A DNA stretch of 64,000 bases. It comes from Lampris incognitus. Its lineage: Eukaryota; Chordata; Actinopteri; Lampriformes; Lampridae. The stretch is taken from contig NC_079220.1 in NCBI RefSeq assembly GCF_029633865.1, forward strand, positions 56,078,477 to 56,142,476, in the 5' to 3' direction. The position numbers and the translations under genes were made by a program. Below, piece by piece: positions 47,501 to 54,286 of this stretch. The number at the start of each line of letters is the position of its first letter. Positions within the stretch are counted from its first letter, which is position 1. The notes under the pieces were generated by a model that saw only the letters and a program-made list of their open reading frames with translations, ran no database searches and was not told the origin of the DNA.

Positions 47501-50500
47501 GGGAAACCGGATGTGGGTATGTGTCCTGGTCGCTGCACTAGCGCCTCCTCTGGTCGGTTGGGGTGTCTATTCGGGGGGGGGACTGGGGGGAATAGTGTGA
47601 TCCTCCCACATGCTACGTCCCCCTGGTGAGGCATGTGGTAGTCTGCAGCCCTCCTGGATCAGCAGAGGGGGTGGAGCAGAGACCGGGACGGCTCGGAGGA
47701 GTGGAGTAATTGGCCATTAGGGGGAAAAAAAAGGGGGGGAGGAGTTCCCACTACAGGTGTATATAATAAGAGTGGGTGTTACACACTAAAGCACATAACT
47801 TCTCTCACTTTTTCAGCTTGGTTAATTGAACCGCTCCTGGCAATTTACCGCCCTTACCAGTGTAGCCCTGTAGTTTTTAGCAGCCTGCTTCTATTTAGCA
47901 TGAAGTGTTTTTAGACACCTTGGGCTCAATTCTACATACCAGTGCTGCTTTATGCCGTGGTCATGCTAATGCTAAGGCTAATACTAATAATAAAGCTAAT
48001 ACAAATACTAATTCTAATACTAAAACTAATAATAATTGGCAGCACGGTGGCGCAGTGGTTAGCGCAGTCGCCTCACAGCAAGAAGGTCCTGGGTTCGAGT
48101 CCCGGGGTAGTCCAACCTTGGGGGTCGTCCCGGGTCGTCCTCTGTGTGGAGTTTGCATGTTCTCCCCGTGTCTGTGTGGGTTTCCTCCCACAGTCCAAAG
48201 ACATGTAGGTCAGGTGAATCAGCCGCACTAAACTGTCACTGTGAATGTGTGTGTGTGTGTGTGTGTGGGTCCTGTGTGATGGTCTGGTGGCCTGTCCAGG
48301 GTGTCTCCCCGCCTGTCGCCCAATGACTGCTTGGATAGGCTCCAGCATCCCCACAACCCTGAGAGCAGAATAAGCGGTTCAGATAATGGATGGATGGATG
48401 GATGGATTAGGTCCATATCGCCCAACCCTACCATGTGAACTTTATCACATACATATAGACAATAGTCAGAAAGGCATGACTCCAGAGGGAAATATTAATG
48501 AATAATATAACTAATATTTGAAATAATAATGCATGAGAAAAAAATCTGCATGGATTTATTGTATCCGCTTACTGATGTCTGCTTTATGTGAAAGCGATGC
48601 TTTCTCAACACCTGAGGCAGAGTACAGCTCTCAGGCATATTTCACAGCGTACATCTGTATGGAAGTTAAATGTGTTGATTGCACAGCCTGAGGTTTTAAT
48701 AAGCAGGTTCGCAAGTTTGATCTTTATTTGGTTTAGCATCTCACTCATCTGCTGAATGTGCCATCCCTCCATAATAAACTGTGCTGAAATGCGATTGGAT
48801 CTCAAGGTGGAGCCTAGGGACTGACGGGGTCCTATTCTCCGCTTCCGGTGGGGGAAGATGGTGGCACGAATCCACGTTTGCAGAGGCCTCACCCAGTACC
48901 GTTCATGCAGTGTCTTTGTCCACGTCTGCGTCTCAGTTTGTCTTGGTTTGATTGCTGGGAGAGCTGGCGCTGGGTCGGCAGGGAGAGCCTGGTCTGCTGC
49001 GTCCTGTGGGTCCAGGGACCACGGCCCCGACCGGAGCTGCGCCTGAAGAGGTAACGCCGAGGGCGGTCTGACAGGACGCGGAAGCGGGGCAGGCTAAGCT
49101 AACTGCTAGCCCATGCAGACCGGCAGTTCCAGTAACACCGAGGGCGGTCTGGCGGTGGCCTTGCCTAGCCTCGACGGTGTTTTTAGTGTTGTCGTGTGGA
49201 GTGCGGGGAGGTGTTTCGAAGGTGTCTGGCTGGGAGAGCTGGTATTGAATCGGCTGGGAGAGCTTGGTCTGCTGCGTCCTGTGGGCCCAAGGACCACGGC
49301 CCTGCCTGGAGTTACGCCCAAAGAGAAAACACCGAGGGTGGTCTGACAGGATGCCGTAGCGGGGCAGGCTAAGCTAACTGCTAGCCCATGCAGACCGGCA
49401 GTTCCGACAGTCATCCTGGCTGGCGTTCGTTCCCCTGGACAGTGTTTTTTTTTTTAGTTTGGGTGTTAGTTTGGATATATGTGTTAGTTTGGATGCGTTC
49501 TTGTAGTTTTTGGATGTGTTTTTGTCTTTGTGTTGTACTGCTGTGGGCTGCGGGAAACAGTATTTTGTTTCATTTCGTGTGCGCAAGTGCATGAAATGAA
49601 ACGACAAATAAAGTGTTCCTGATTCCTATAGGGGGTCAAGGGGTCCCCGGCAAGAGGGAGAGTTTAATATCACTTTAATGCTCTAGAAATAATCCCAAAT
49701 TAGAGAACACCTAAAGACAGTTTTTATTCGCAGGTTTCCCTTTCGTCACCACAGTCTCCCCACATACGCGACAGATAGTCTACAGACCACACCAGTGTCC
49801 CTGTACTGGAGTATTAAGTCCACTTTCTGTAAGTCCAAAAAGTTGGAGACATCTAAATTCAAATGGCACGTACCAGTCGAGACAGAACAAACCAAGGTAG
49901 GGATGCATTTGGAACGCCCCCTACTGATCATTAAAGATCCCGTGCACATGTGCTCCAGTCGATAATACCAACACCGAATTCCTTGAAATGCCAGCCAACT
50001 GTTCTAAAATGTAGAGGATCCGATTATTTTCTTTGTGCCATGATGAATGTTGGTCAACGGCTCATCATTCAGTGCTTTCAAAAATGCAACAAAAAAAATA
50101 AAATATGTATATGTTCTTGTCAAAACCTATTGGACTGGCCGCTGTTGATCCCTCAGCTGTTTCTGTCTGTGTTCTCCAGGAGATGACCTGATGCGCTGTG
50201 TGGATCTGTATAACCAAACCCAGTCCAAGTGGTTTGAGGAAATGGTCACTACGAGCATGGTAAACCACCTTCCCTTTGAGACAAAAACCGGCGTTGATAT
50301 TTTGTAGTATTTCCATGTGCTTCCTGTATCAACCGTCAGTGTCTCTCAACCATTCAGGAGCTGGAGAAACTGGAAGTTGACCGTATTGAGTGGATTCAAC
50401 AGCATCTTCGCCAGTACACAACCCTGAGGCACGAAACTGACATGTTCAACCAAAGTGTGAGTTCTGTGTCCCCTTTTCTCTCCATCCCTTTTGAGTCAGA

Positions 50501-51208
50501 CACTAATAATCTCGCTTGGATTGACATATCATGACAGGACTATCGCTGAACATTAACATACAAATACCTCAGCACCAAAGCTGATCTTGAGTCTGTAACA
50601 TGTGATGGTACACTTCACAGTGATTCAGATTTTCCACTGATACAGCTGGCGTTGAGGGGATTTGTGTGTAGGGTGGAGCTGCATACCTTGGCAAGAGTGA
50701 CAGTACCACTGAAGGATTTTATCACAACCCGTTATATCAGTTTCCCTTTTCTCAGGAAGCAATCCCTAGACTAGCTGTCACCCCCTTTCTGCACACCCAG
50801 GGGCGTAAAGGTACCTCACTCATTTGGGTGGTGTCAACACCTTTACATCTAATGGGTTGTGCAACCCATTAGAGCAGCAGCACTTCTGCAGTGGCTGGCT
50901 AGCTGGCAAGGCCGACGCCATTAAAATGACAGCCTCCTCTAGTGGAGAGACTCTATAGTAGGACTTGAGCAGGCATTCCTTCATACTCCAGTGCTTCTTC
51001 AGTTTTGTTCTCCCAAGAGGGTGGATGATATTCTTAATTCCAAACTATATCAGTACAGAAAACCGCACAGAGGGATTAAGTTTCTGAAGCAAGAGAGCTT
51101 TGGAAAACAACAGCTGGAGTTCAGTCAACTGTTTAATGCTCACAATGAATTTGTGACTAAATTAAAGCTACAACCCTGATGATTTACATACAACTGCCCT
51201 TTTTAATA

Positions 51209-51300
<92 letters not shown>

Positions 51301-52452
51301 CTTTGTTGAAAGATACACTCAATGGTAGGGAAAGTGCTCAACAAATGAGTAAAATAATCCAGTGAGTCAAGTAAATTCTTGATGAGACGGTACAAGCCTG
51401 TTTTGTGCCATAAGCAATCATCAGCTGATTGACAGCTGATGATTGGTCACCATAGCGGCCAAATGCAGAATTAAGCAGGTGGAGGTGAGTTTAAAAAAAA
51501 AAGAAGTGACGACGTGGCTAACAAGCAGATGTGGCAGAACAGGGCCGTAGAGAACCTTTACTAGCAGATAGTTCACCATCGGTAGTGAACCTGAAGTTTA
51601 ATTTTGAAGGTATCTCTGGGATTTACTGTAGTCAAGCACTGGTGTGGTTACCAGCATCATCATAGAGGTTACTACGTCAAACAAAAACAACAATATACAG
51701 TGTTGGAGCTTATAGGTCAGCGAATTTGCAAAAATACTATTGCTGGGGGTGTCTGGGTAGCATAGCAGTCTCTTCCGTTGCCCACCAACATGGGGATCAC
51801 TAGTTCGAATCCCCGTGTTGCCTCCGGCTTGGTCGGGCGTCCCTACAAACACAATTGGCTGTGTCTGCGGGTGGGAAGCCAGATGTGGGTATGGGTCCTG
51901 GTCGCCGCACTAGCGCCTCCTCTGGTTGTTCGGGGGGGTGTTTTGGGGGGAGGTGGAACTGGGGGAAATAGCGTGATCCTCCCACGCGCTACGTCCCCCT
52001 GGTGAAACTCCTCAGTGTCAGGAGAAAAGAAGCGGCTGGTGACTCCACGTGTATCAGAGGAGACGTGGTAGTCCGCAGCCCTCCCCGGATCGGCGGAGAG
52101 GGTGGAGCGGAGACCGGGACGGCTCGGAAGAGTGGGGTAATTGGCCGAATACAGTTGGGGAGAAAAAGGGGCAAACCCCCCCCCCCCCAAAAAATGCTAT
52201 TGCTATCACTGATGCTGCCATCATGAGACTTGGATAAGGCGATGACCATACTGTATCCAAGACGGTACCTTAATAATGACCAGTGTGCTAACCTTCTAGC
52301 ATGGCTATAACACAGCGTGTTTGGGTTTGTGCCGGCAGATGGTGGAGCCAGTGGACCAGCTGCTCCAGAGTGTGGACCCAGCAAAAGACCGAGAGCTGTG
52401 GGTCAAAGAGCACAAGACGGGTGAAGTGCGGCCCGTGGACATGGACATATAG
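16205..52452 (+). CDS. gas7: gas7, growth arrest-specific 7 (F-BAR protein); spliced gene
   Basis: GAS7 is a cytoplasmic F-BAR protein that binds membranes and actin and promotes neurite-like outgrowth. Exons in order: 16205-16325, 20381-20458, 22750-22835, 24715-24840 (alternative first exon; internal form 24778-24840), 30546-30635, 34222-34337, 37412-37486, 37753-37831, 38489-38620, 44564-44687, 50180-50259, 50358-50456, 52339-52452. All have AG acceptors, GT donors and matching phases. The long-form part here is 418 codons: a WW domain split over exons 1-2, a linker, then the F-BAR domain (QKQLKGKQMQKEM to HETDMFNQS) and the conserved tail DPAKDRELWVKEHKTG. The short form starting at 24715 is 344 codons. 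The N-terminal SH3 region of the longest mammalian form was not found and is probably upstream. Teleosts can carry gas7a and gas7b; which this is was not settled. Confidence 0.93.
16340..17085 (-). mobile_element. Non-LTR retrotransposon RT fragment (Jockey-superfamily type)
   Basis: Minus-strand pieces give reverse transcriptase motifs. GVFIDLKKAFDTIDH-like sequence (here VGIFIDLKKAFDTIDHDGLI) holds the motif A aspartate, LERYGIR follows, and ITCGVPQESVLGPKLFILY has the conserved G-P-Q block with G replaced by E after Q. Upstream pieces at 16815-17054 fit the linker before the RT. Frameshifts separate the pieces and the YADD box is lost. It starts 15 bp after the gas7 WW exon donor. Confidence 0.8.
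17086..17959. other. Non-coding intron DNA
   Basis: No supported exon was found. It includes a 15-base G run at about 17317-17331 and a shorter one near 17413, possible G-quadruplex sites. Confidence 0.45.
17960..18890 (+). mobile_element. RTE-type LINE fragment, copy 1
   Basis: The reading frame runs from QQCGFMSRKSTADVMFALRM through FVDLEKTYNKVPREEVWYC, GIHQGSALSPFLF and MMFAEDIVIC. The catalytic FADD box has become FAED. A 1-base deletion near 18470, relative to copy 2 at 31800-33715, breaks the frame at KMEY; the second piece continues to about 18880, covering KAYEFKYLGSTVQSN and ARVKGKVYKMVVRPAML. Both ends are truncated. It is inactive. Confidence 0.88.
18891..19189. other. Non-coding intron DNA
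   Basis: No gene or recognised repeat is seen. Confidence 0.4.
19190..20205. repeat. Direct-repeat pair of an unclassified element
   Basis: About 19190-19455 and 19855-20205 are related direct repeats. Both run from a GGAGCAAGAATTGAGG- or GGGCAGGAATTGAGG-type start through GGATGGTGTTGTCAGAGCAG and GACAAGACATG to AGTGGC(T/C)ATG. The DNA between them is GC-rich. The structure suggests non-coding parts of an LTR element or a segmental duplication, but no coding domain identifies it. Confidence 0.5.
20381..20458 (+). CDS. gas7: gas7 exon: C-terminal half of WW domain
   Basis: The acceptor is CTCCTTCCAG and the donor GTAATA, phase 1 to phase 1. Joined to the previous exon it reads YYVNGCSKETTWDHP, giving the second WW tryptophan and the closing proline. 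The rest is a Ser/Pro-rich linker. Confidence 0.88.
20459..21014. other. Non-coding intron DNA
   Basis: No supported gene. A short inverted pair, CACGAGGGACTGGTAAATA and CCGGTCCCTCGTGGTG, lies at about 20857-20892 and could form a hairpin. Confidence 0.45.
21015..21420 (+). repeat. SINE family A copy
   Basis: It matches family A from within the tRNA-like head (GGTCCGAATCCCCGTGTTACC, B-box-like) through the body to GGGGAGAAAAGGGGGG. The first 45 or so bases of the head are missing or diverged. Confidence 0.85.
21421..22749. other. Non-coding intron DNA
   Basis: No exon or recognised repeat is seen apart from short homopolymer runs. Confidence 0.4.
22750..22835 (+). CDS. gas7: gas7 exon: linker between WW and F-BAR
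   Basis: The acceptor is CCGTCTCCAG and the donor GTACGG; it enters in phase 1 and leaves in phase 0. It reads CPTSKMAMHPTESSGVALRK, comparable with the HPPETAHMSVRK linker of mammalian GAS7. An alternative AG seven bases downstream would put it out of frame. Confidence 0.78.
22836..24714. other. Intron and alternative promoter region
   Basis: No coding exon is supported. The last 600 bases are C-rich with CA repeats (24576-24615). Because 24715 is an alternative start, a promoter probably lies here; no TATA box was seen. Confidence 0.4.
24715..24840 (+). CDS. gas7: gas7 exon: alternative first exon with internal splice acceptor
   Basis: Two adjacent ATGs at 24715 and 24718 open a frame reading MMEASFDTEESFDDPSCLAP, ending at a GTGAGT donor in phase 0. 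Inside it, CTGTCTTGCCCCACAG at 24762-24777 is a strong 3' splice site exactly in frame; the remainder (24778-24840) reads PPGSVSPAKRQIKEVKETK and aligns with the SPSKKQSKENTIT segment just before INCVTF in long GAS7. The same exon can thus start a short protein without the WW domain or be spliced internally into the long one. An upstream in-frame GTG at 24673 is not a likely start. Confidence 0.85.
24841..26697. other. Non-coding intron DNA
   Basis: No gene is supported; small ORFs lack conserved content. Confidence 0.4.
26698..27443. repeat. 31-bp satellite array, about 24 copies
   Basis: A near-perfect head-to-tail array with a 31-bp unit containing GTGCTGTAGTGACATGACAT then ACGGCGTCATC. 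Nearly all differences between units are CG to TG or CA changes (for example GACGTGAC versus GACATGAC), as expected from methyl-CpG decay. The open frames on either strand are produced by the repeat. It lies in the intron between gas7 exons 24715 and 30546. Confidence 0.95.
27444..29375. other. Non-coding intron DNA
   Basis: It includes a degenerate GAGTGAGC-type simple repeat at about 28058-28160. No exon is supported. Confidence 0.45.
29376..29424. repeat. TG microsatellite
   Basis: About 24 TG dinucleotides. Confidence 0.95.
29831..30337 (+). repeat. Family D retroposon, short form
   Basis: It starts GGGAAGATGGCGGCGCGAAT, like the 5' UTR of many LINEs, passes through one GGGGCAGGCTAAGCTAGCTG unit, and ends with an ATAAAGTGTTTCTGATACTG tail. 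The whole element is about 0.5 kb with no ORF. It ends about 210 bp upstream of gas7 exon 30546. Confidence 0.7.
30546..30635 (+). CDS. gas7: gas7 exon: INCVTF segment
   Basis: The acceptor is TCTGATTCAG and the donor GTAAGA, phase 0 to phase 0. It encodes INCVTFPLPGEG, then EQQLLKPEEWSYCDYFW, almost identical to mammalian GAS7 just before the F-BAR domain. Confidence 0.95.
30841..31218 (+). repeat. SINE family B, complete
   Basis: The head carries GCGCAGTGGTTAGCGCAGTC (A-box region) and GGGTTCGAGCCCCGGGG (B box); the body includes GTTTGCATGTTCTCCCCGTG and CCAAAGACATGTAGGTCAGG; it ends in a TGGA tetranucleotide tail. This tRNA-derived SINE pattern is widespread in teleosts. Confidence 0.9.
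31219..31321. other. Short TG...CA element or LTR remnant
   Basis: It starts TGTGTAGA and ends TCTACACA, an 8-bp perfect inverted pair 103 bp apart. Inside, ATGCCTCTCACC and GGGCTGTGGGGGCGTG resemble part of the gypsy LTR at 1359-1524 (ATGCCTCTCACCC, GGGCTGTGAG). No target duplication was found. Confidence 0.4.
31361..31385. other. Perfect 10-bp hairpin
   Basis: CTTCCCAACT and AGTTGGGAAG are separated by five bases (TAAAG). Function unknown; an intronic hairpin. Confidence 0.5.
31800..33716 (+). mobile_element. RTE-type LINE, copy 2 (RT region to 3' tail)
   Basis: The upstream piece (frame from 31821) reads KETWWWNEEVQ. The main frame from 31927 to 33660 carries RT blocks KSGKAVGPDDIPVEAW, QQYGFMPGKSTTDV, FVDLEKA, GLHQRSALSPFSFAMVMDR and MMFADDIVIC, then the RTE C-terminus RRRGRPKRRFMDVVREED and the stop at 33658-33660. 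A nonsense TAA at 32680-32682 replaces the Tyr codon after EKA. The two frames join at about 32030-32060 where roughly 100 bases are lost. The 3' end is a TAG repeat (33676-33713). It is inactive. Confidence 0.9.
33717..34221. other. Non-coding intron DNA
   Basis: CA repeats at 33985-34008 and a 13-base G run near 34145 precede the next gas7 exon. No other feature is seen. Confidence 0.5.
34222..34337 (+). CDS. gas7: gas7 exon: start of F-BAR domain
   Basis: The acceptor is TCTCCCTCAG and the donor GTAACA; it enters in phase 0 and leaves in phase 2. It encodes ADKKDPQGATSVAGFEVLLQ and then KQLKGKQMQKEMAEFIHE, the first part of the F-BAR helix bundle. Confidence 0.95.
34765..35200 (+). repeat. 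SINE family A, complete copy
   Basis: The head is tRNA-like: TGGCGTGGCGG (A box) and GGTTCGAATCC (B box), followed by CCGTGTTACC. The body of about 360 bp ends GGGATGAGGGGGGGGTC plus A-rich DNA. This is the best reference copy for family A in the window. Confidence 0.9.
35201..35927. other. Non-coding intron DNA
   Basis: No exon or known repeat is recognised. Confidence 0.4.
35936..37030. mobile_element. Nonautonomous hAT (Charlie-like) transposon with internal minisatellite
   Basis: The left end is CAGTGGTTCTCCACC and the right end, reversed, is CAGCGTTTCTCAACC, the hAT-Charlie type of terminal repeat. The flanks ATGTAGAG (35928-35935) and GTGTAGAG (37031-37038) are an 8-bp target duplication with one change. 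There is no transposase. Most of the interior is a tandem array listed separately. Confidence 0.85.
36125..36765. repeat. 41-bp minisatellite inside the hAT element
   Basis: About 15 copies of a unit containing CAGTAACTTTCAGATATATG and TAACAAAACAGAATATGTAT. Units vary mainly in AACA versus AAACA and G versus A in TGTGACA. Confidence 0.95.
37412..37486 (+). CDS. gas7: gas7 F-BAR exon
   Basis: The acceptor is CTGTTTTCAG and the donor GTGAGT. It completes an Arg codon from the previous exon and encodes IKIEEEYAKNLSKLSLSPLA and SQEEG, very close to mammalian GAS7. Confidence 0.95.
37753..37831 (+). CDS. gas7: gas7 F-BAR exon
   Basis: The acceptor is CCCTTTGCAG and the donor GTACGG. It encodes TLGEAWVQLKKSLHDEAEVH and LKFSNK, ending in phase 0. 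Confidence 0.95.
37832..38488. other. Intron
   Basis: A short TG repeat at 38158-38179. No other feature is seen. Confidence 0.5.
38489..38620 (+). CDS. gas7: gas7 F-BAR exon
   Basis: The acceptor is TGTTCCACAG and the donor GTACTG, 44 codons in phase 0. It encodes LHSEVEKPLLTFRADNFKKD and KYDHHIADLRKQLASRYASV. Relative to the mammalian sequence as I recall it, TFRADNF has one extra residue. Confidence 0.95.
38880..39124. repeat. Teleost interspersed repeat with telomere-like GGTTAGGATT motifs
   Basis: It runs from a TGTGAGGACCAG segment through GGCCGGTCCTCCCTTC to irregular TTAGGATT/GGTTAGGG-type repeats. This is a recognisable, common fish repeat and not a true telomere tract. Confidence 0.55.
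39133..39751. mobile_element. Nonautonomous hAT transposon, 619 bp
   Basis: The left end is CAGTGGCAGCT and the right end, reversed, is CAGTGGCGGCT (10 of 11 bases). GAATGAAT occurs exactly on both sides (39125-39132 and 39752-39759), a perfect 8-bp target duplication typical of hAT. No transposase is present. Confidence 0.9.
39760..40974. other. Intron, possibly part of the degenerate gypsy element
   Basis: No gene is supported. The right part (about 40560-40974) may be the downstream pol/chromodomain end and non-coding tail of the minus-strand gypsy copy that begins at 40975, but reading frames are too broken to be sure. Confidence 0.35.
40975..41765 (-). pseudogene. Ty3/gypsy integrase, degenerate
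   Basis: Minus-strand pieces read LVIVDYAPRYPEAALLHNI, AKSVAQALFHV, ELLFGRISRGALDLIRESW and PCPRPP-like linker in several frames, matching gypsy integrase and the region after it. Stops and frameshifts are frequent and the DD35E triad is not intact. The same degenerate element probably continues at 42715-43800. Confidence 0.75.
41766..42377. other. Repeat-like intron DNA
   Basis: The segment AGTTCATCTGGACACAACG and ACGTTTCATCACTCATCTAA at about 41803-41856 is a recurring teleost repeat pattern; its class was not determined. No gene is seen. Confidence 0.4.
42378..42706 (-). repeat. SINE family B copy, inside gypsy remains
   Basis: The reverse complement matches family B: the head (GGTGGCGCAGTGGTTAGCGC) is near 42700 and the CCAATGACTGCTGG segment near 42420. 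The TGGA tail is short or missing. It separates two parts of a degenerate gypsy element. Confidence 0.88.
42715..43800 (-). pseudogene. Ty3/gypsy gag and protease region, degenerate
   Basis: Minus-strand frames give a SCAN-like gag segment (YRVALEQFVACLTPATADWV at about 43655-43600), then a CCHC zinc knuckle with exact C-x2-C-x4-H-x4-C spacing (CCQCRKPAHRQKEC, about 43321-43280), then ECPLMEVDQVVWV and a broken protease-like region. RT and RNase H are not seen between here and the integrase at 41765, so a large part of pol is deleted. Confidence 0.7.
43801..44476. other. Intron
   Basis: No gene or recognised repeat. Confidence 0.45.
44477..44554 (+). repeat. gas7: GT microsatellite at a splice acceptor
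   Basis: About 39 GT units ending nine bases before the gas7 exon at 44564. It occupies the place of the polypyrimidine tract; only GTACTGTAG lies between it and the exon. Confidence 0.97.
44564..44687 (+). CDS. gas7: gas7 F-BAR exon, 124 nt
   Basis: The acceptor is GGTACTGTAG after the GT repeat and the donor is GTGAGA. It encodes ARKALADRQKDLEVKTQQLE and IKLSNKTEEDIKKARRKSTQ, the highly conserved centre of the F-BAR helix bundle. The length is not a multiple of three, so skipping it would shift the frame. Confidence 0.95.
44688..45089. other. Intron
   Basis: No feature recognised. Confidence 0.45.
45090..47735 (+). repeat. SINE family A copy split by a minisatellite
   Basis: The left part, 45090-45135, is the end of the family A head (GCCGGTTCGAATCCCCGTAT then CTCCAGCTTGGTCGGACACA). 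The right part from about 47484 (AATTGGTCGTGTCTGCGGGT) continues the same consensus to the 3' end. In intact copies these parts are joined by GTCCCTACAGACACAATTGG. Confidence 0.88.
45133..47483. repeat. 2.35-kb minisatellite (24-bp and shorter units)
   Basis: Built from a 15-bp module (ACAGACACARTTACT) and a 9-bp module (ACARTTACT), usually alternating to make 24 bp. Because both are multiples of three and lack most stops, five of six frames stay open across it, giving false ORFs of up to 839 codons. The module matches the SINE A segment CTACAGACACAATT at the array border. Confidence 0.97.
47736..48034. other. Intron
   Basis: A short stretch of irregular CTAATACTAA-type repeat at 47965-48032. 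Nothing else is seen. Confidence 0.5.
48035..48408 (+). repeat. SINE family B, complete
   Basis: Head GGCAGCACGGTGGCGCAGTG and GGGTTCGAGTCCCGGGG; body as in the copy at 30841; TG repeat at 48247-48268; tail of TGGA units at 48388-48406. Confidence 0.92.
48850..49626 (+). repeat. Family D retroposon, two-unit form
   Basis: It starts GGGGAAGATGGTGGCACGAA. Units at GGGGCAGGCTAAGCTAACTG occur near 49085 and 49361, about 275 bp apart. The tail is GACAAATAAAGTGTTCCTGA. It is complete at both ends and contains no ORF with recognisable domains. Confidence 0.72.
49627..50179. other. Intron
   Basis: No feature recognised. Confidence 0.45.
50180..50259 (+). CDS. gas7: gas7 F-BAR exon
   Basis: The acceptor is TGTTCTCCAG and the donor GTAAAC. 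After completing a Gly codon it encodes DDLMRCVDLYNQTQSKWFEE and MVTTSM, ending in phase 0. Confidence 0.95.
50358..50456 (+). CDS. gas7: gas7 F-BAR exon
   Basis: The acceptor is AACCATTCAG and the donor GTGAGT, 33 codons in phase 0. It encodes ELEKLEVDRIEWIQQHLRQY and TTLRHETDMFNQS, the end of the F-BAR bundle. Confidence 0.95.
50457..51746. other. Intron with TC and TA repeats
   Basis: A TC run (about 51212-51250) is followed directly by a TA run (51251-51298). No other feature is supported. Confidence 0.6.
51747..52195 (+). repeat. SINE family A, complete copy
   Basis: Head TGGGTAGCATAGCAGTCTC and AGTTCGAATCCCCGTGTTG; it ends in a GGGGAGAAAAAGGGGCAAAC tail plus C and A runs. It lies about 143 bp upstream of the last gas7 exon. 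Confidence 0.9.
52339..52452 (+). CDS. gas7: gas7 terminal coding exon
   Basis: The acceptor is TGCCGGCAG. It encodes MVEPVDQLLQSVDPAKDREL and WVKEHKTGEVRPVDMDI, then TAG at 52450-52452. The tail is nearly the same as the C-terminus of mammalian GAS7. Confidence 0.96.
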   Translation: MVEPVDQLLQSVDPAKDRELWVKEHKTGEVRPVDMDI

Positions 52453-54286
52453 AGCGCACCCCCCTGGGAGTCAGCCACGCTAACTTTCGATAGCAGCGCC
52501 TCCGTAGCGTCAAGAACCCCTGGGCACCTTCACACCAGATCCAGGGCCGTGCATGTCCGGGCCACCGTGGGTTTTGCTCATCGTGTCTCGGACGTTAGGT
52601 GGAGGGCAATTCATGTGTAATGCAGCTTCCGTCCATGACCGAGAACCTGAGTGGACACACCGCAGAAGTATACCAGCATGTTCCTTCTCCATTTAAGTGT
52701 TATAATCTGCATTAGCTCATCGGACGCCACTTCACTCATCTTATTGTTTACCTGTTGTGAAGCTGAGACTTAAAAATGCTGTGTACTCTGAATTGTTTAG
52801 CTTAGATTTTATTCAGGACACTTCTAGTCAGGCATTTCTAATGAGGGTAAAATGGAAGAAACGCAAATTATCGATATAAACTTTTATTTTAGATATGGAA
52901 AAGGAAAAGTGAAAAGTGTCTCTGAGTGGGAACGGTATATTTTCCTATTTTGCTGGTTTGTTTTGGTGGAGAGGCATGTTTTGAGTATCTTGCTGTTGTT
53001 GTACATGGGCAGGTGCAGTTTGTGGAGTCACGGCGGTGGTTGTGTCGGCGTAGCGCAGGTTGACAGATTGTATTACTGCGAGGTGGTATACTGTGGTATA
53101 CTGTGGTGTACTGTGGTATACTGTGGTGTACTGTGTCAGAGTTACCCACTTTACCCACGCTGATAGAGTAGGGTGTACTGCTGTTTTACATTAACCTCAA
53201 CTGAGCTCCAAGGGAAAACACACACACAAGAAGTGTAGCAATGACAACTCGCTACACTTACCACCAGGCACAACCTGTGGAAAACCTGAACCCAGGCCAG
53301 GCCAGGTCTGGTCTGGGTGAGTGCAGAGGAAGAACATGATCCGCGTGACAACGAACACCTTTTAGTGCCTAACGGTCATACACCTGGAATGTGCTTGACA
53401 TGTTCTGTTCTGCAGCCGTGTACATTTGTACATACAAACTAGATGTGTTGTGCTGTCTCGTGTCTCGCAGGCCGCTGAAGCGTTCGTACACTGGTGCTTG
53501 TTTAATAGCGAAGGGACAACATTCCACAAATGTCACTGCACGGTGGCGAGTGGTGACTATCTGACACGTTCCCAGGGAGGTGCCAATTACCTCAAACACT
53601 TCCCGCTTTTATCAGTTGATTGTACAAGTGAAGCACTGCAGAGGATGTGTTCATTTAGGCCGGAAGCAAGAAGACCTGCATGGACGCCGTGCTGTGGTTC
53701 GGTGTTCTGGCAGGAAACCACAAGTCTTTCTTGTAGACCTCGGGTGGACACGGTCAGTGACGTGGGAAATAATCGGAATCAGAAATCAGCCGGTCAGTTG
53801 TCATTTTGGCTAGAGTTGACGTTGTCTGAGTCGTCTGTTTTCGAGATACAGACGCGCGAAATATATCGAACGGAGCGGCTCGGCCCCACCCAGTTGCTAC
53901 ACCACCGACGCCTCAAACAACGCCAACTTTGCATTAACGATGACATAACTGACCAAATGACACTTAATGAGTCGTGAACATTCATAAAGACTCCTTCATG
54001 TTCATAACTGGTGTCATGTCAAGTCTTATGACTGGTGTCATGTCGGTTCATAAGACTGGTGTCATGTCAGTCTTATGACTGGTGTTATGTCGGTTCATAA
54101 GACTGGTGTCATGTTGTTCTTATGACTGGTGTCATGTTGTTCTTATGACTGGTGTCATCAGTCTTATGTCACCCCTGCAAGCACTGTTCTTATGCACCAA
54201 CTCAAGTTGCTACGATAAAAAGGTTTATTGCTTATGCATACATGCTATGTAATATGCATCTAAATTTGCCAGATTTGGGGGCGTCC
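52453..54286 (+). other. gas7: Probable gas7 3' UTR with small tandem repeats
   Basis: No further coding exon is expected. An 11-bp TATACTGTGGT-type repeat is at about 53085-53138. A tandem array at about 53990-54165 is built on ATGACTGGTGTCATGT and CATAAGACTGGTGTCATG. The position of the real poly(A) site is not known. Confidence 0.45.

Noticed and set aside
45030-47634. ORFs of 302-839 codons across the minisatellite
   Set aside because: They come from 9- and 15-bp modules that keep frames open; the composition is purely repetitive with no domain or start context.
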